Assembly: GCA_038255255.1 (NCBI GenBank)
Contig: JBBSLL010000007.1
Coordinates: 1 to 64,000, forward strand
Length of the DNA stretch: 64,000 nt
Origin: JBBQNY01 sp038255255
Lineage (GTDB): Bacteria > Pseudomonadota > Gammaproteobacteria > Xanthomonadales > Ahniellaceae
Direction of reading: 5' to 3'
Both the position numbers and the translations under genes were made by a program. The notes beneath the pieces were generated by a model. That model had not been told where the DNA came from, searched no databases, and was given only the letters and a program-made list of their open reading frames with translations. Shown piece by piece: positions 36,028-45,270 of the stretch (position 1 is its first letter; each line of letters opens with the position of its first letter).

Positions 36028-36741
36028 CTATCCGTCCGAGGAATGCGCATCGCCGGCGAAACGCTCGAGGCCCGCGGCGAGCGCGTCGGCGATGAGCTTC
36101 AGGAACAGGGTGCCCATGCCGGGATGGAAACGATTGGGATCGAGACTGCCGACTGCCAACAGTCCGTGGCCCGGCACGGGGATGAGGGCGCTCGACTTCA
36201 CGAGCGATGCCCGCTCGCCGAACAGCAACGCCATCTGGTCGCTCGAGTGCCGGCCGCATTGCGCTTCGGCCCGCGAAATGAAGTCGGCCAGCGGCGCGAG
36301 CTGCCGGGATTCGCGCGGCAGGATCGTCAGCCACTCGCTTTCGGGCTGGTCGGCCACCCCGTGAAACAGCAGCACGCACACCAGTTCGGTGTGGAAGTCT
36401 TCCGTCAGCGTGGCCACCACGCGGCCCAGCGTGTCGGCGGCGCTGCGCGCGCGCATCAACGCGAGCGTCAACGCATGCACGCGCCCGACCAGCAGTTCGT
36501 TCTCGCCCGCGATCGCAATGAGCTCCTGCAGTCGCTTGTGCAGGGCGCGGTTCTTGTCGCGCAGCACGTCGAGCTGGTAGCTCGCGAGCGAGGTCGTCGG
36601 ACCCTGTTCGCGCGGAATGCGCAGGGTCAGGGTCAACTCGGGGAATCCCGACAGGAAATCCGGATTGCGCCGCAGGAAACTCGCGACTTCGAACGCGGTG
36701 ACGTCGCGTCGCGGCTGCGTGTCGGTTGCAGTCTCACTCAT
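36028..36741 (-). CDS. DUF484 family protein
   Basis: A 237-residue GAF-like protein. The DUF484 opening reads VASFLRRNPDFLSGFPELTLTLRIPRE (in pieces), followed by a coiled coil (KNRALHKRLQELIAIAGEN). A GAF-fold half ends in LLAVGSLDPNRFHPGMGTLFLKLIADAL. The function is unestablished; the gene is almost always between dapF and xerC. Its ATG lies within the last codons of dapF (8-nt overlap). Confidence 0.93.
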   Translation of the reverse strand: MSETATDTQPRRDVTAFEVASFLRRNPDFLSGFPELTLTLRIPREQGPTTSLASYQLDVLRDKNRALHKRLQELIAIAGENELLVGRVHALTLALMRARSAADTLGRVVATLTEDFHTELVCVLLFHGVADQPESEWLTILPRESRQLAPLADFISRAEAQCGRHSSDQMALLFGERASLVKSSALIPVPGHGLLAVGSLDPNRFHPGMGTLFLKLIADALAAGLERFAGDAHSSDG

Positions 36742-37564
36742 GCCAGGAACCTTCGAAAGTAATGGCCGCCGGACCGCTCATCATCATCGGCAAATGCGGA
36801 TCCGGCCACTCGAGCACCAGACTACCGCCGGGCAACTCCACCGTCACCCGCGCATCGACCCGATCGCGCATGCGCAGCACCGCGACTGCGGCGCAGGCCC
36901 CCGAACCGCAGGCCAGGGTTTCGCCCACGCCGCGCTCGAACACCCGCAACCGGACGTAGTCACGTTCGACCACTTCGACGAAGCCGACGTTGCAGCGGTC
37001 GGCGAAGCGCGGATGCCGCTCGATTTTCGGCCCGAAACGAACCACTTCGGCGCGGGCGACGTCGTCGACCTCCAGCACCGCATGCGGATTGCCCATCGAG
37101 ACCGCGCCGATCTCGAGCTTGCGCCCATCGACGTCGAGCGCATAGCTCGGCGCTGCCGAGGGCGCATCGAACGGGATGTGCTCCGGCACGAAGTCGGGCA
37201 CGCCCATCCCGACCCGAACCCAGCCCTCGCGCTCCACGGTCGCGGTCGACACGCCCGCGGGACCGCGCAGCCGCAACGCCTGTCCCACGTGCACCGCGCC
37301 TTCGCGCAGCAGCCATGCCGCCACGCAGCGCACGCCGTTGCCGCACTGCCCCGCAGTGCTGCCATCGGCATTGAAGATGGAATAACCGAAGTCGCTGCTC
37401 TCGTCGCCCGCCTCGATCGTCAGCAGCTGGTCGAAGCCGACGCCGCGATGCCGATCCGCCATGCGTTGCACCTGCGTCGCGGTCGGCATGGGCTGGCCGG
37501 AGCGCCGGTCGATCAGCACGAAATCGTTGCCGATTCCGTGCGCCTTGCTGAAGGGAATGCTCAC
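36734..37564 (-). CDS. dapF: Diaminopimelate epimerase
   Basis: A 276-residue cofactor-independent racemase converting LL- to meso-diaminopimelate for lysine and peptidoglycan. The two catalytic cysteines are present: Cys74 in GQCGNGVRC and the second in ETLACGSGACA. HGIGNDFVLID opens the protein and GNPHAVLEVDD lies between. It starts with GTG at 37564 (no nearby ATG). It is preceded by lptM after 119 nt; lysA, often at this place, is absent here. Confidence 0.96.
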   Translation of the reverse strand: MSIPFSKAHGIGNDFVLIDRRSGQPMPTATQVQRMADRHRGVGFDQLLTIEAGDESSDFGYSIFNADGSTAGQCGNGVRCVAAWLLREGAVHVGQALRLRGPAGVSTATVEREGWVRVGMGVPDFVPEHIPFDAPSAAPSYALDVDGRKLEIGAVSMGNPHAVLEVDDVARAEVVRFGPKIERHPRFADRCNVGFVEVVERDYVRLRVFERGVGETLACGSGACAAVAVLRMRDRVDARVTVELPGGSLVLEWPDPHLPMMMSGPAAITFEGSWHE

Positions 37565-37683
37565 GCCTGGCGCCGGCTTCTTGCGAAGTACGCCAGGCCG
37601 TCGTCGTTCCTTGATTCGTATCGACCTGCCACGAACTCGAGACCCCGCTGGTGGTGAGCCTGTCGACCCATGGGCGAACTCAC

Positions 37684-37917
37684 TCAGGGAGTTCCGTCTT
37701 CGACTTTCGCGTCGCCATCGTCGATCACACGCTCGGCATCCTGCGAAGCCGGCAGCGCTGCGCTTTCCGCATCTGGAACCTTCGAGGTCGCGACCGACTT
37801 GTCGACGGGCACCGCGGGATCGGCCACCACCAGCGGTCCCTTGTACCCGCAGGAAGCGGCGAGCGCAGTCGTCGCGATCAACGCGGTGATACGCGCAACG
37901 CGCAGTGGCGCGCTCAT
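37684..37917 (-). CDS. lptM: LptM (YifL) small lipoprotein
   Basis: A 77-residue lipoprotein. The signal ITALIATTALAASC is followed at once by GYKGPLVVADP, the CGxKGPL signature of LptM. LptM assists oxidative maturation of the LptDE lipopolysaccharide translocon at the outer membrane. The mature part is otherwise low-complexity and acidic. It lies upstream of dapF as in E. coli. Its ATG overlaps the S9 peptidase stop (ATGA), so translation is coupled. Confidence 0.92.
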   Translation of the reverse strand: MSAPLRVARITALIATTALAASCGYKGPLVVADPAVPVDKSVATSKVPDAESAALPASQDAERVIDDGDAKVEDGTP

Positions 37918-40181
37918 GGTGCGGCGCCCGCAGTGCGCGCGATGTCGCCACGGCCCACGTCGCCCGTATCGACCTGGTCGAGGACGAATGCGTACGCCAG
38001 AGCCGTGTCCTCGAATCGCTTGAAGCGGCCCGACGCCCCGCCGTGTCCCGCCTCCATCTGAGTACGGAACAGGATCGGCGCGTCGCCGGTGTTCTCGCTT
38101 CGCAGGCGCGCCACCCACTTCGCCGGCTCCCAGTACTGCACCTGCGAATCGTGCAACCCGGTCAGCACCAGCATGGCCGGGTAATCCTGTGCGCGCACGT
38201 TGTCGTAGGGCGAGTAACTCAGCATGTAGTCGTAATAAGGTTTGTTCTTCGGATTGCCCCACTCGTCGAACTCGTTGGTGGTGAGCGGGATGGTCTCGTC
38301 GAGCATGGTAGTGACCACGTCCACGAACGGCACGTGCGCGATGATGCCGCGATAGTCGTCCGGCGCCATGTTGGCGATCGCGCCCATCAGCAGGCCGCCG
38401 GCGCTGCCGCCCTCCGCGAAGACCTTGTCGCGTGCGATGTACCGGCCGTCTACGAGCGCGCGGGTCGCATCGATGAAATCCGTGAACGTATTCTTCTTGT
38501 TGAGCAGGCGCCCCTGCTCGTACCAGGCGCGGCCCATTTCCTGGCCGCCGCGTATGTGCGGGATGGCAACGACGAATCCGCGATCGACCAGCGACAGCCA
38601 GGCCCCCTTGAACGCCGGGTCGCTGCTGATGCCATAGGAGCCATAGGAATAGATCAGCGAGGGTGCTCGGCCGTCCTTGGGTAATCCCTTCCGGTACAGC
38701 AGCGAGACCGGGATCCTGGCGCCGTCGCGGGCGTCGATCCAGATGAACTCGGAGGCATATCTGGCCGGATCGAAATCCGTGCCTGCGAAATCCCGCTTCA
38801 GGAGCTTGCGCTCTCCGCCCGCCAACGCGACCTCGAAGGTCGAACCCGGGGTCGTCAGCGAACTGTAGTGATAGCGCAGCGTGGAACTTGCGAGTTCGCG
38901 GTTGTCGTCGATGGACATCGTGTAGGCAGGATCGTCGGCGCCGATCAGCGTGCCCTCGCCACCGCTCCAAGGCGTAATGCGGATGCGCTTGAGACCGCCG
39001 GATCGCTCGTTGACGACGAGATGCGACGCGAACACGTCGTAGTCGTCCACGAATACCGCGGGATCGTGCGCCACGACCTCGCGCCACGTGGTCTTGTCCG
39101 TCGACGATCGGATCGGCGCGCGCAGCAGGCGGAAGTTCGGCGCCTGCCAGTTGCTGCGCACGATGAAATCGTCACCGAGGTGCTCGACCTGGTACTCGTG
39201 GTCGTCCTCGCGCGCGAGGACCGGCACAAAGCCGAACGACTTGCCGTCGTTGCGCGCGAACAGCGTCTCGCTCTGTTCGGTCGCGTCGAGATCGATGAAG
39301 AGGTACTCGCGCGACTTGCTGGCGCGGATGGCCATGTAGTACGTGTCGTCGGCGTTCTCGTACACGACAGCGTCGTCGGCCACCGGGGTCCCGAGCACGT
39401 GCCGGCGAACCTTGATGCCCAGCAGGGTCTTCGGGTCCTTCTCGATGTAGAGCAGCGATCTCGAATCCGCACTCCACAGCACGACCGGCTCCGCGTTGTC
39501 GATGACCTCGGGCAGTTCCCTGCCCGTGGCGAGATCGCGGAAGCGGATGCGGTACTGCCGGCGGCTGACGGTGTCTTCGCTGAAAGCAAGCACGCGGTCG
39601 TCGGGGCTCACTTCGTAATCGCCGAGCCCGTAGTACGCATGGCCGGCAGCGCGCGCATTGCCGTCGACCAGCACCTGCTCGGGCGCATCGGGCGTGCTGC
39701 GGTGGCGAAAGTAGATCGGGTATTCACGGCCCGGCTCGAAACGGCTGCCGTAGTAATAGCCGCGTTCGAACACGGGCACTGACGCGTCGTCCGGCTTGAG
39801 GCGCGCGACCATTTCGTCATATAGCGTCTTGCGCACCGGCTGGGTGTGCGCGAGCCGCGCGTCGGCGTAGGCATTCTCGGCCTCCAGGTGCGCGAGCACG
39901 TCCACGTTCTTGCGCGCGTCGTCGCGCATCCAGTAGTACTCGTCGACGCGCGTCCCGCTCGGCGATTCGACGTTGTAGGGAACCTGGCGGGCGACAGGCG
40001 CATGCATACGGGCCTCGGACATCGTGTTCGGATCCTGGACGTGAGGGGTGGCGACGCCGGCAGCCGGGATGTGGTTCGCGCCTTCGCCCACCGGGGGCGA
40101 CAAGGTCGAACAGGCGGACAGGCAGAGCGTGACCGCCGTAAGGATGGACACGCAGCGCGTGCCCGTGCGGAACTGTTTCAA
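37914..40181 (-). CDS. ptrB: S9 prolyl oligopeptidase-family lipoprotein (oligopeptidase B-like)
   Basis: A 755-residue serine peptidase. The lipoprotein signal ends LCLSAC. The segment YYWMRDDARKNVDVLAHLEAEN (in pieces) opens the family domain, a beta-propeller cap follows, and the hydrolase domain is at about 500-755. Catalytic Ser593 is in GGSAGGLLMG, Asp in LHDSQVQY, and His in EAGHGGASGR. IPHIRGGQEMGRAWYEQG fits oligopeptidase B, which cuts after basic residues. I placed the start at a TTG (40181) because it yields a proper signal peptide and has CGGAG upstream; an internal GTG is a weaker option. Confidence 0.88.
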   Translation of the reverse strand: MKQFRTGTRCVSILTAVTLCLSACSTLSPPVGEGANHIPAAGVATPHVQDPNTMSEARMHAPVARQVPYNVESPSGTRVDEYYWMRDDARKNVDVLAHLEAENAYADARLAHTQPVRKTLYDEMVARLKPDDASVPVFERGYYYGSRFEPGREYPIYFRHRSTPDAPEQVLVDGNARAAGHAYYGLGDYEVSPDDRVLAFSEDTVSRRQYRIRFRDLATGRELPEVIDNAEPVVLWSADSRSLLYIEKDPKTLLGIKVRRHVLGTPVADDAVVYENADDTYYMAIRASKSREYLFIDLDATEQSETLFARNDGKSFGFVPVLAREDDHEYQVEHLGDDFIVRSNWQAPNFRLLRAPIRSSTDKTTWREVVAHDPAVFVDDYDVFASHLVVNERSGGLKRIRITPWSGGEGTLIGADDPAYTMSIDDNRELASSTLRYHYSSLTTPGSTFEVALAGGERKLLKRDFAGTDFDPARYASEFIWIDARDGARIPVSLLYRKGLPKDGRAPSLIYSYGSYGISSDPAFKGAWLSLVDRGFVVAIPHIRGGQEMGRAWYEQGRLLNKKNTFTDFIDATRALVDGRYIARDKVFAEGGSAGGLLMGAIANMAPDDYRGIIAHVPFVDVVTTMLDETIPLTTNEFDEWGNPKNKPYYDYMLSYSPYDNVRAQDYPAMLVLTGLHDSQVQYWEPAKWVARLRSENTGDAPILFRTQMEAGHGGASGRFKRFEDTALAYAFVLDQVDTGDVGRGDIARTAGAAP

Positions 40182-40320
40182 GCGCGGTACTCCGACGAAA
40201 GTTCGATCGAAGCGGCATTGTACGTGTGGCCGGAGAGCGGATTGCGGCGGACCCGGGGGCGGCCCTTGCGGGCCATCGAAACCAGGACCGCGGACCTTCG
40301 GATCACGCTTTCGATGCAGC

Positions 40321-40638
40321 CTATCGCCGGGCGATGCCCAGCGTGAGCGCGACGAGGCTTGCTGCCGGCAATCCCACCAGCCACAGGGGCAATGCACCAA
40401 ACCACGTCTGGGCTGCGGAGATGGGCGGGCACGTGAGCGTGAGCACCAGCCCGCAGGCCAGCCACACGCACAGCGCGCGCGATGCCGAAAACATAGGCGT
40501 GCGCTGCAGCGGCGACGATTCCCCGAGGCGCTGGCTGTGGGAGCGGCGCCGGTCGCGACGCGGATCCTTCGACTGCAGGCGCCTTCGGGACTGGGACTTC
40601 GGCTCGCCAGGCGCCCACCGATCGATTGAAACTGCCAT
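40321..40638 (-). CDS. Small membrane protein, two helices
   Basis: A 105-residue protein. A basic N-terminal half (SQSRRRLQSKDPRRDRRR) is followed by two hydrophobic segments, about 50-70 (ALCVWLACGLVLTLTC) and 80-102. The ATG is preceded by GAGGAGCG at a good distance, which is the main reason I accept it. I recognise no family. It lies upstream of the S9 peptidase gene and could be co-transcribed. Confidence 0.5.
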   Translation of the reverse strand: MAVSIDRWAPGEPKSQSRRRLQSKDPRRDRRRSHSQRLGESSPLQRTPMFSASRALCVWLACGLVLTLTCPPISAAQTWFGALPLWLVGLPAASLVALTLGIARR

Positions 40639-40727
40639 CGCACGCTCCTCGAAGTTCTCGAGGGGCGAGGCTGCGACGCAGCGATCTCAAGAGCTGCGAT
40701 GCGAGGCTCCTCCGAGGCGTCAACGGC

Positions 40728-40834
40728 AGCGGAGCGTAGCTCCGCTCTACAAAAGCTCGATCATCGACGCTGCTGGAGAATCGAGCTTGCCCGCCGTCAA
40801 CGCCGGCTCTCGTAGAGCCGAGCTGCGCTCGGCT
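40728..40834. repeat. Second-family REP cluster between small gene and WYL regulator
   Basis: AGCGGAGC-GTA-GCTCCGCT plus CTAC (40728-40750) and GTAG plus AGCCGAGC-TGC-GCTCGGCT (40812-40834) lie in opposite orientation with their GTAG heads facing inwards. Between them is a 9-bp inverted repeat AAGCTCGAT/ATCGAGCTT. Same family as the array at 32006-32167. The gap holds no gene. Confidence 0.85.
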
Positions 40835-40840
40835 GATGCT

Positions 40841-41821
40841 CTAGAGGGTCGAGGACTTGTAGCCCGACAGCGCGAGCCCGAGCAGGATCTTGATTTCCTC
40901 GCGCAGCGCGGGCGGCGCGGTGATCTCGGCGTCGGGCCCGTAGCGCAGCACGTCCATGATGAGTTCGCGCGCGTTGCTGTAGGGAATACGCAGCTCGTAG
41001 CGGCCGTCGGTCAGCCGGCGCCCTTCCTGGCGCGAATGCCAGTGCTCGTCGGCCACCCAGCGCGCGGCACGCTCCGAGAAGACGATGGTGGCCCATGCCT
41101 TGGCCGGCCCCGAGAAGATGCCGTAGCCGCCGCCGAGATGCGCATCGAGTTCGGCTTCGGGCTGGTCGTTCGCGCGCTCCTCCATGATCGTGACCTCGCG
41201 TACGCGGTCCAGTGCAAAACTGCGCAGCGCATCGCGCTCATGGTCGAAGGCGTCGAGATACCAGTTGTCGCGGTAACGCGTCAGGCGCTGCGGCGAAACC
41301 ACGCGCAGGGTGTCCTGGTCCGACGTGCGCGCGCGATAGCGGAAGCGCAGCTTCTGCCGCTCCAGCACGGCAGTCGCGACGTTGCGGAACGCCACTTCGT
41401 CGACGTCGCGCACGCCGCTGCCGATCACGCGGATGCGTTCCAGGGGCCATTGCTTCTGCGTGGTCTGGTTGGCGAGCAGCTTCTCGATGCGATTGCGCAA
41501 CGGCGCGAGCGATGGCGTGAGGAGCCCGGGACCGGTGCGCGTCAGCAATTGCTGCACGGCGAGCAGTGCGTGGAGCTCCTCGCTGCTGAGCCACAGGCCA
41601 GGCAGTTCGAACGTGTCGGCTTCGCCCCGCGCGTACGCGAAACCGGATTGTTCGGCATCGCTCTCGATGGGCGCGCCGAGCGCGTCGCGCAGGTAGGCGA
41701 TGTCGCGATACACGGTGGCGCGCGAACAGCCGAGTTCCTCGCTCAAGCGCTGCTGCGCGATCGGATAACGCGACTGCTTGAGCAACCGGTGCAGGGTGAC
41801 GATGCGTTCGAGGCGATCCAT
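40841..41821 (-). CDS. WYL-domain transcriptional regulator (YafY-like)
   Basis: A 326-residue regulator. An N-terminal winged helix-turn-helix (RLSEELGCSRATVYRDIAYLRDALG, in pieces) is followed by a helical linker, a WYL domain at about 145-215 (RYRDNWYLDAFDHERDALRSFALDRVREV) and a C-terminal WCX segment. WYL domains bind nucleic acid or nucleotides and regulate processes from DNA damage to defence. The gene stands next to pagL but regulates unknown targets. It starts at an ATG 74 nt after the pagL stop. Confidence 0.92.
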   Translation of the reverse strand: MDRLERIVTLHRLLKQSRYPIAQQRLSEELGCSRATVYRDIAYLRDALGAPIESDAEQSGFAYARGEADTFELPGLWLSSEELHALLAVQQLLTRTGPGLLTPSLAPLRNRIEKLLANQTTQKQWPLERIRVIGSGVRDVDEVAFRNVATAVLERQKLRFRYRARTSDQDTLRVVSPQRLTRYRDNWYLDAFDHERDALRSFALDRVREVTIMEERANDQPEAELDAHLGGGYGIFSGPAKAWATIVFSERAARWVADEHWHSRQEGRRLTDGRYELRIPYSNARELIMDVLRYGPDAEITAPPALREEIKILLGLALSGYKSSTL

Positions 41822-41895
41822 GGATTTGCGCGTCGCGGGGGCCGGCGCGGACTATCGCACAACCCGTGAGACGGGACCGACCGCCAAGGAAGCGG

Positions 41896-42363
41896 TCAGA
41901 AGCGCCAGCCGACGGTGAGGAGGTTCTCGCCGCGGTTGCGGCCGCCAAAGCTGCCGTTGGAGATGTGCCGGAACGTGACCACGACCCGCGTGCCCTGCCA
42001 GCCGATGCCGTTGACGAATTGAACCGGGCCGCTCAGGGCTTCGTCGTCGCTACTCGTGTTGGTGAGGGCGATCCCGCCAGCGAAGAAGAACCCGGTGCGG
42101 TGGACGTAGCGCTTGGCAACGGACACGTAGAACGTGTCCGGGGAGACCTCGGGAGAAACGTCATCGCGCCCAGCGATGAAGCCGCCCGTGATTTCCCAGG
42201 GATGGCGATGCTCGCTGAGCCAGGTGACGTGGGCTGTCCAGGTCGCTTCGTCGTCGAGCTCTTCGACGTATCCGGCGGACACCTCGTAGGCGGCGTGCGC
42301 AGGGGCAACAACCCCCGCGATCACGAGCCAGGCCAGCGCCAATCGGAACCAGGAAGAGCTCAT
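41896..42363 (-). CDS. pagL: PagL-type lipid A 3-O-deacylase
   Basis: A 155-residue outer-membrane beta-barrel with a signal peptide ending AHA. The C-terminal strand carries the PagL active-site motif: His133 and Ser135 in FRHISNGSFGG (H-x-S-N), with Glu146 and the terminal LLTVGWRF. The enzyme removes the 3-O acyl chain of lipid A, lowering its inflammatory activity and altering membrane permeability. I chose MSSSWF because it starts the signal sequence; an upstream in-frame start adds 18 residues. It is divergent from the molybdoenzyme operon. Confidence 0.85.
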   Translation of the reverse strand: MSSSWFRLALAWLVIAGVVAPAHAAYEVSAGYVEELDDEATWTAHVTWLSEHRHPWEITGGFIAGRDDVSPEVSPDTFYVSVAKRYVHRTGFFFAGGIALTNTSSDDEALSGPVQFVNGIGWQGTRVVVTFRHISNGSFGGRNRGENLLTVGWRF

Positions 42364-42430
42364 CGGCGTCGGCTTTCTCGGGACAAGGCCGGCGATGCTA
42401 GCGTCTGTTCGAGGCATTGCTCAATCGCAC

Positions 42431-45250
42431 ATGGAATCCAAGGACAATGCGGCCTCGATGACCCACGTTCCCGCCACCGGTGCCGACGAGGTCAAGACCT
42501 CGACCTGCTACATGTGCGCCTGCCGTTGCGGCATCCGCGTTCACCTGCGCGAAGGCCGCATCCGCTACATCGACGGCAATCCCGATCATCCGGTCAATCG
42601 TGGCGTGCTGTGCGCCAAGGGCAATGCCGGACTCAAGCAGCATTATTCCCCCGCGCGATTGCGCAAGCCGCTGCTGCGCGTGGGTGAGCGCGGCAGGCGT
42701 GAGTTCCGCGAAATCGAATGGGACGAAGCGTTGGCACTCGCAGCGCAGTGGCTCGGCGACATCCGCGCGCACAATCCGGACGAGCTCGCGTTCTTTACCG
42801 GGCGCGACCAGTCTCAGGCGCTCACGGGCTGGTGGGCGCAGCAGTTCGGCACCGTCAACTACGCCGCACACGGTGGTTTCTGCTCGGTCAACATGGCCGC
42901 CGGCGGGCTTTACTCGATCGGCGGCAGCTTCTGGGAATTCGGCGAACCCGACTGGGCGCACACGAAGTACCTGATGCTGTGGGGCGTGGCCGAGGACCAC
43001 GACTCCAACCCGATCAAGCTCGGTCTCGGCCAGCTCAAGGCGCGTGGCGCGAAGATCGTCGCGATCAATCCGGTGCGCACCGGCTACGGCGCGATCGCCG
43101 ACGAATGGGTGCCGATCCGGCCCGGCACCGATGGCCTGCTCGCGCTGGCACTGGTGCATGAGCTGCTGCGTACCGACCGCATCGACCTCGAATACCTGGT
43201 GCGCTACACCAACGCGCACTGGCTGGTGATCCGCGCCCCCGGCGATGCGGATGACGGCTTGTTCGCGCGCGATGCCGAAGGCCGCGTGCTGTGCGCACTT
43301 CGGGATGGCTCGACGGACGGAGCGCAGCGCTTCGCGCTTGCGGATGCTGCGGACATCTCGCCCGCGGTGGTGGGCGAGTACGCACTGCCGGATGGCCGCA
43401 CTGCGGTTCCGGTGTTCCATCTCATTGCAGAGCGCTACCTCGACGCAGCGTGCGCGCCCGATGCGGTCGCCGAACGTTGCGGCGTTTCGGCGGAGACTAT
43501 CCGGCGCCTCGCAGACGAAATCGCGGGCGTCGCTTTCGACCAGGCCATCTCGCTGCCGATCCCCTGGACCGACACCCACGGTCGCGCGCACAGCGAAATG
43601 CGCGGCCGTCCCATCGCCATGCACGGAATGCGCGGCATCAGCGCGCACAGCAACGGCTTCCAGACCTGCCGCGCGCTGCATCTGCTGCAACTGCTGCTCG
43701 GTGCGGTCGACACGCCAGGGTCGTTCCGTTTCCAGCCCCCCTATCCAAAACCGATCCCGCCACCGAACCGCCCGGGCAAGATCCGTGATGCGGCCGGGCG
43801 CCTCGATGCGATGCCACTCGGCTTCGTGCACACACCCGCGGACCTGCTCGTCTCGGAAGACGGGACCCCGCGGCGAATCGACCACGCATTCTCATGGGCT
43901 TACCCGTTCGCGGCGCACGGCATGCTGCATACGGTGATCCGCAATGCCTGTGCGCGCGATCCCTATCCCATCGACACGCTGTTCCTGTTCATGGCCAACA
44001 TGAGCTGGAACTCGTCGATGGCCACGCAGGACACGCAGGGCTGGCTGACCGCGCGCGACGAGGCGACCGGCGAGTACCGCATCCCTCGCATCATCTATTC
44101 CGATGCCTACGATTCGGAGATGGTGGCTTTCGCGGATCTGGTCCTGCCGGATACGACGTACCTCGAACGCTATGACGCGATCTCGCTTCTCGATCGCCCC
44201 ATCTCCGACGCCGATGGCGCGAGCGATGCGATCCGGCAGCCGGTGTTCGCGCCGGATCGCGACGTGCGGGCCTTCCAGTCGGTGCTGCTCGACCTCGGCG
44301 CGCGCCTTGGCCTGCCCGGCATGGCGGACGTCGACGGCTCGCCGGCCTACCGCGATTTCGCCGATTTCATGGTGCGCCACGAGCGCGCGCCGGGCGTGGG
44401 CCTGCTCGCCGGCTGGCGTGGCTCGGACGGCGCGTCGCAGGGCCGCGGCGCGGTCAATCCCGCGCAACTCGAGCGATACGCGGAACACGACTGCTTCTGG
44501 CACGCCGCGGTTCCTCCGGACGCGCGCTACTACAAGATGGCGAATCGCGGCTACCTCGACTGGGCCGCAACCTTGGGATTCCTGCCTCCGGATGCGCCGG
44601 CGATCGCGCTGCAGCTCTATTCCGAGCCGCTGCAGAAATTCCGGCTCGCCGCGCTCGGCCACGGCGCCCTTCAGCCGCCGGATGCGTTGCGCGATCGAGT
44701 CGCCACCCACTTCGATCCCCTGCCGTTCTGGTACGAGCCGTTCGAGGGCGCTGAGCTCGCGCAGGAAGCAGGCGGCGGTGACTTCCCCCTCAGTGCGATC
44801 ACCCAGCGTCCGATGTTCATGTATCACTCGTGGGGCTCGCAGAACGCCTGGCTCCGCCAGATCGCGGCGCGCAATGCGCTGTACGTGCATCCACGCACCG
44901 CTGCCGCGCTCGGGATAGCCGACGGCGAAGACGCCATGCTCGAATCGCACTGGGGCCGTGTGCGCGTGCCCGTCGCGTACGTGGACAACGTCGAGCCCAA
45001 CACGGTCTGGACCTGGAACGCCATCGGCAAGCGCGAGGGCGCGTGGGCGCTGGATCGCGACGCGCCCGAGTCGCGCCGGGGCTTCCTGCTGAACGCGCTG
45101 ATCGCGGACGTGCTGCCGCGCACGCCGCTGGCCAATGCGGACCCGGTCACGGGGCAGGCCGCGTGGTTCGACCTGCGGGTGCGCCTGCGCCCATTGACCG
45201 CGGGGGAGCGTGAGCAGCATCCTCCCGATTGGCGCAAGATGTCGGGGTAG
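42431..45250 (+). CDS. soeA: Molybdopterin oxidoreductase catalytic subunit (SoeA-like)
   Basis: A 939-residue member of the DMSO reductase family. A [4Fe-4S] site is near the N-terminus: Cys26, Cys29, Cys33 and Cys61. Molybdopterin-binding segments follow, and Cys151 in GGFCSVNMAAGG is a likely molybdenum ligand. A C-terminal molybdopterin-dinucleotide domain runs from about 790 (RPMFMYHSWGSQNAWL). There is no twin-arginine signal, so the enzyme is cytoplasmic. With the ferredoxin and DmsC-like subunits downstream this matches SoeABC, the cytoplasmic sulfite dehydrogenase; a formate dehydrogenase-like role cannot be excluded. Start is uncertain (42395, 42431 or 42458). Confidence 0.82.
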   Translation: MESKDNAASMTHVPATGADEVKTSTCYMCACRCGIRVHLREGRIRYIDGNPDHPVNRGVLCAKGNAGLKQHYSPARLRKPLLRVGERGRREFREIEWDEALALAAQWLGDIRAHNPDELAFFTGRDQSQALTGWWAQQFGTVNYAAHGGFCSVNMAAGGLYSIGGSFWEFGEPDWAHTKYLMLWGVAEDHDSNPIKLGLGQLKARGAKIVAINPVRTGYGAIADEWVPIRPGTDGLLALALVHELLRTDRIDLEYLVRYTNAHWLVIRAPGDADDGLFARDAEGRVLCALRDGSTDGAQRFALADAADISPAVVGEYALPDGRTAVPVFHLIAERYLDAACAPDAVAERCGVSAETIRRLADEIAGVAFDQAISLPIPWTDTHGRAHSEMRGRPIAMHGMRGISAHSNGFQTCRALHLLQLLLGAVDTPGSFRFQPPYPKPIPPPNRPGKIRDAAGRLDAMPLGFVHTPADLLVSEDGTPRRIDHAFSWAYPFAAHGMLHTVIRNACARDPYPIDTLFLFMANMSWNSSMATQDTQGWLTARDEATGEYRIPRIIYSDAYDSEMVAFADLVLPDTTYLERYDAISLLDRPISDADGASDAIRQPVFAPDRDVRAFQSVLLDLGARLGLPGMADVDGSPAYRDFADFMVRHERAPGVGLLAGWRGSDGASQGRGAVNPAQLERYAEHDCFWHAAVPPDARYYKMANRGYLDWAATLGFLPPDAPAIALQLYSEPLQKFRLAALGHGALQPPDALRDRVATHFDPLPFWYEPFEGAELAQEAGGGDFPLSAITQRPMFMYHSWGSQNAWLRQIAARNALYVHPRTAAALGIADGEDAMLESHWGRVRVPVAYVDNVEPNTVWTWNAIGKREGAWALDRDAPESRRGFLLNALIADVLPRTPLANADPVTGQAAWFDLRVRLRPLTAGEREQHPPDWRKMSG

Positions 45251-45270
45251 CCCGGGGGGGATGTCGCGAC

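Noticed and set aside
42398..45220. Two long minus-strand frames (495 and 442 codons) across soeA
   Set aside because: They are shadows of the molybdoenzyme gene; no start context or domains.
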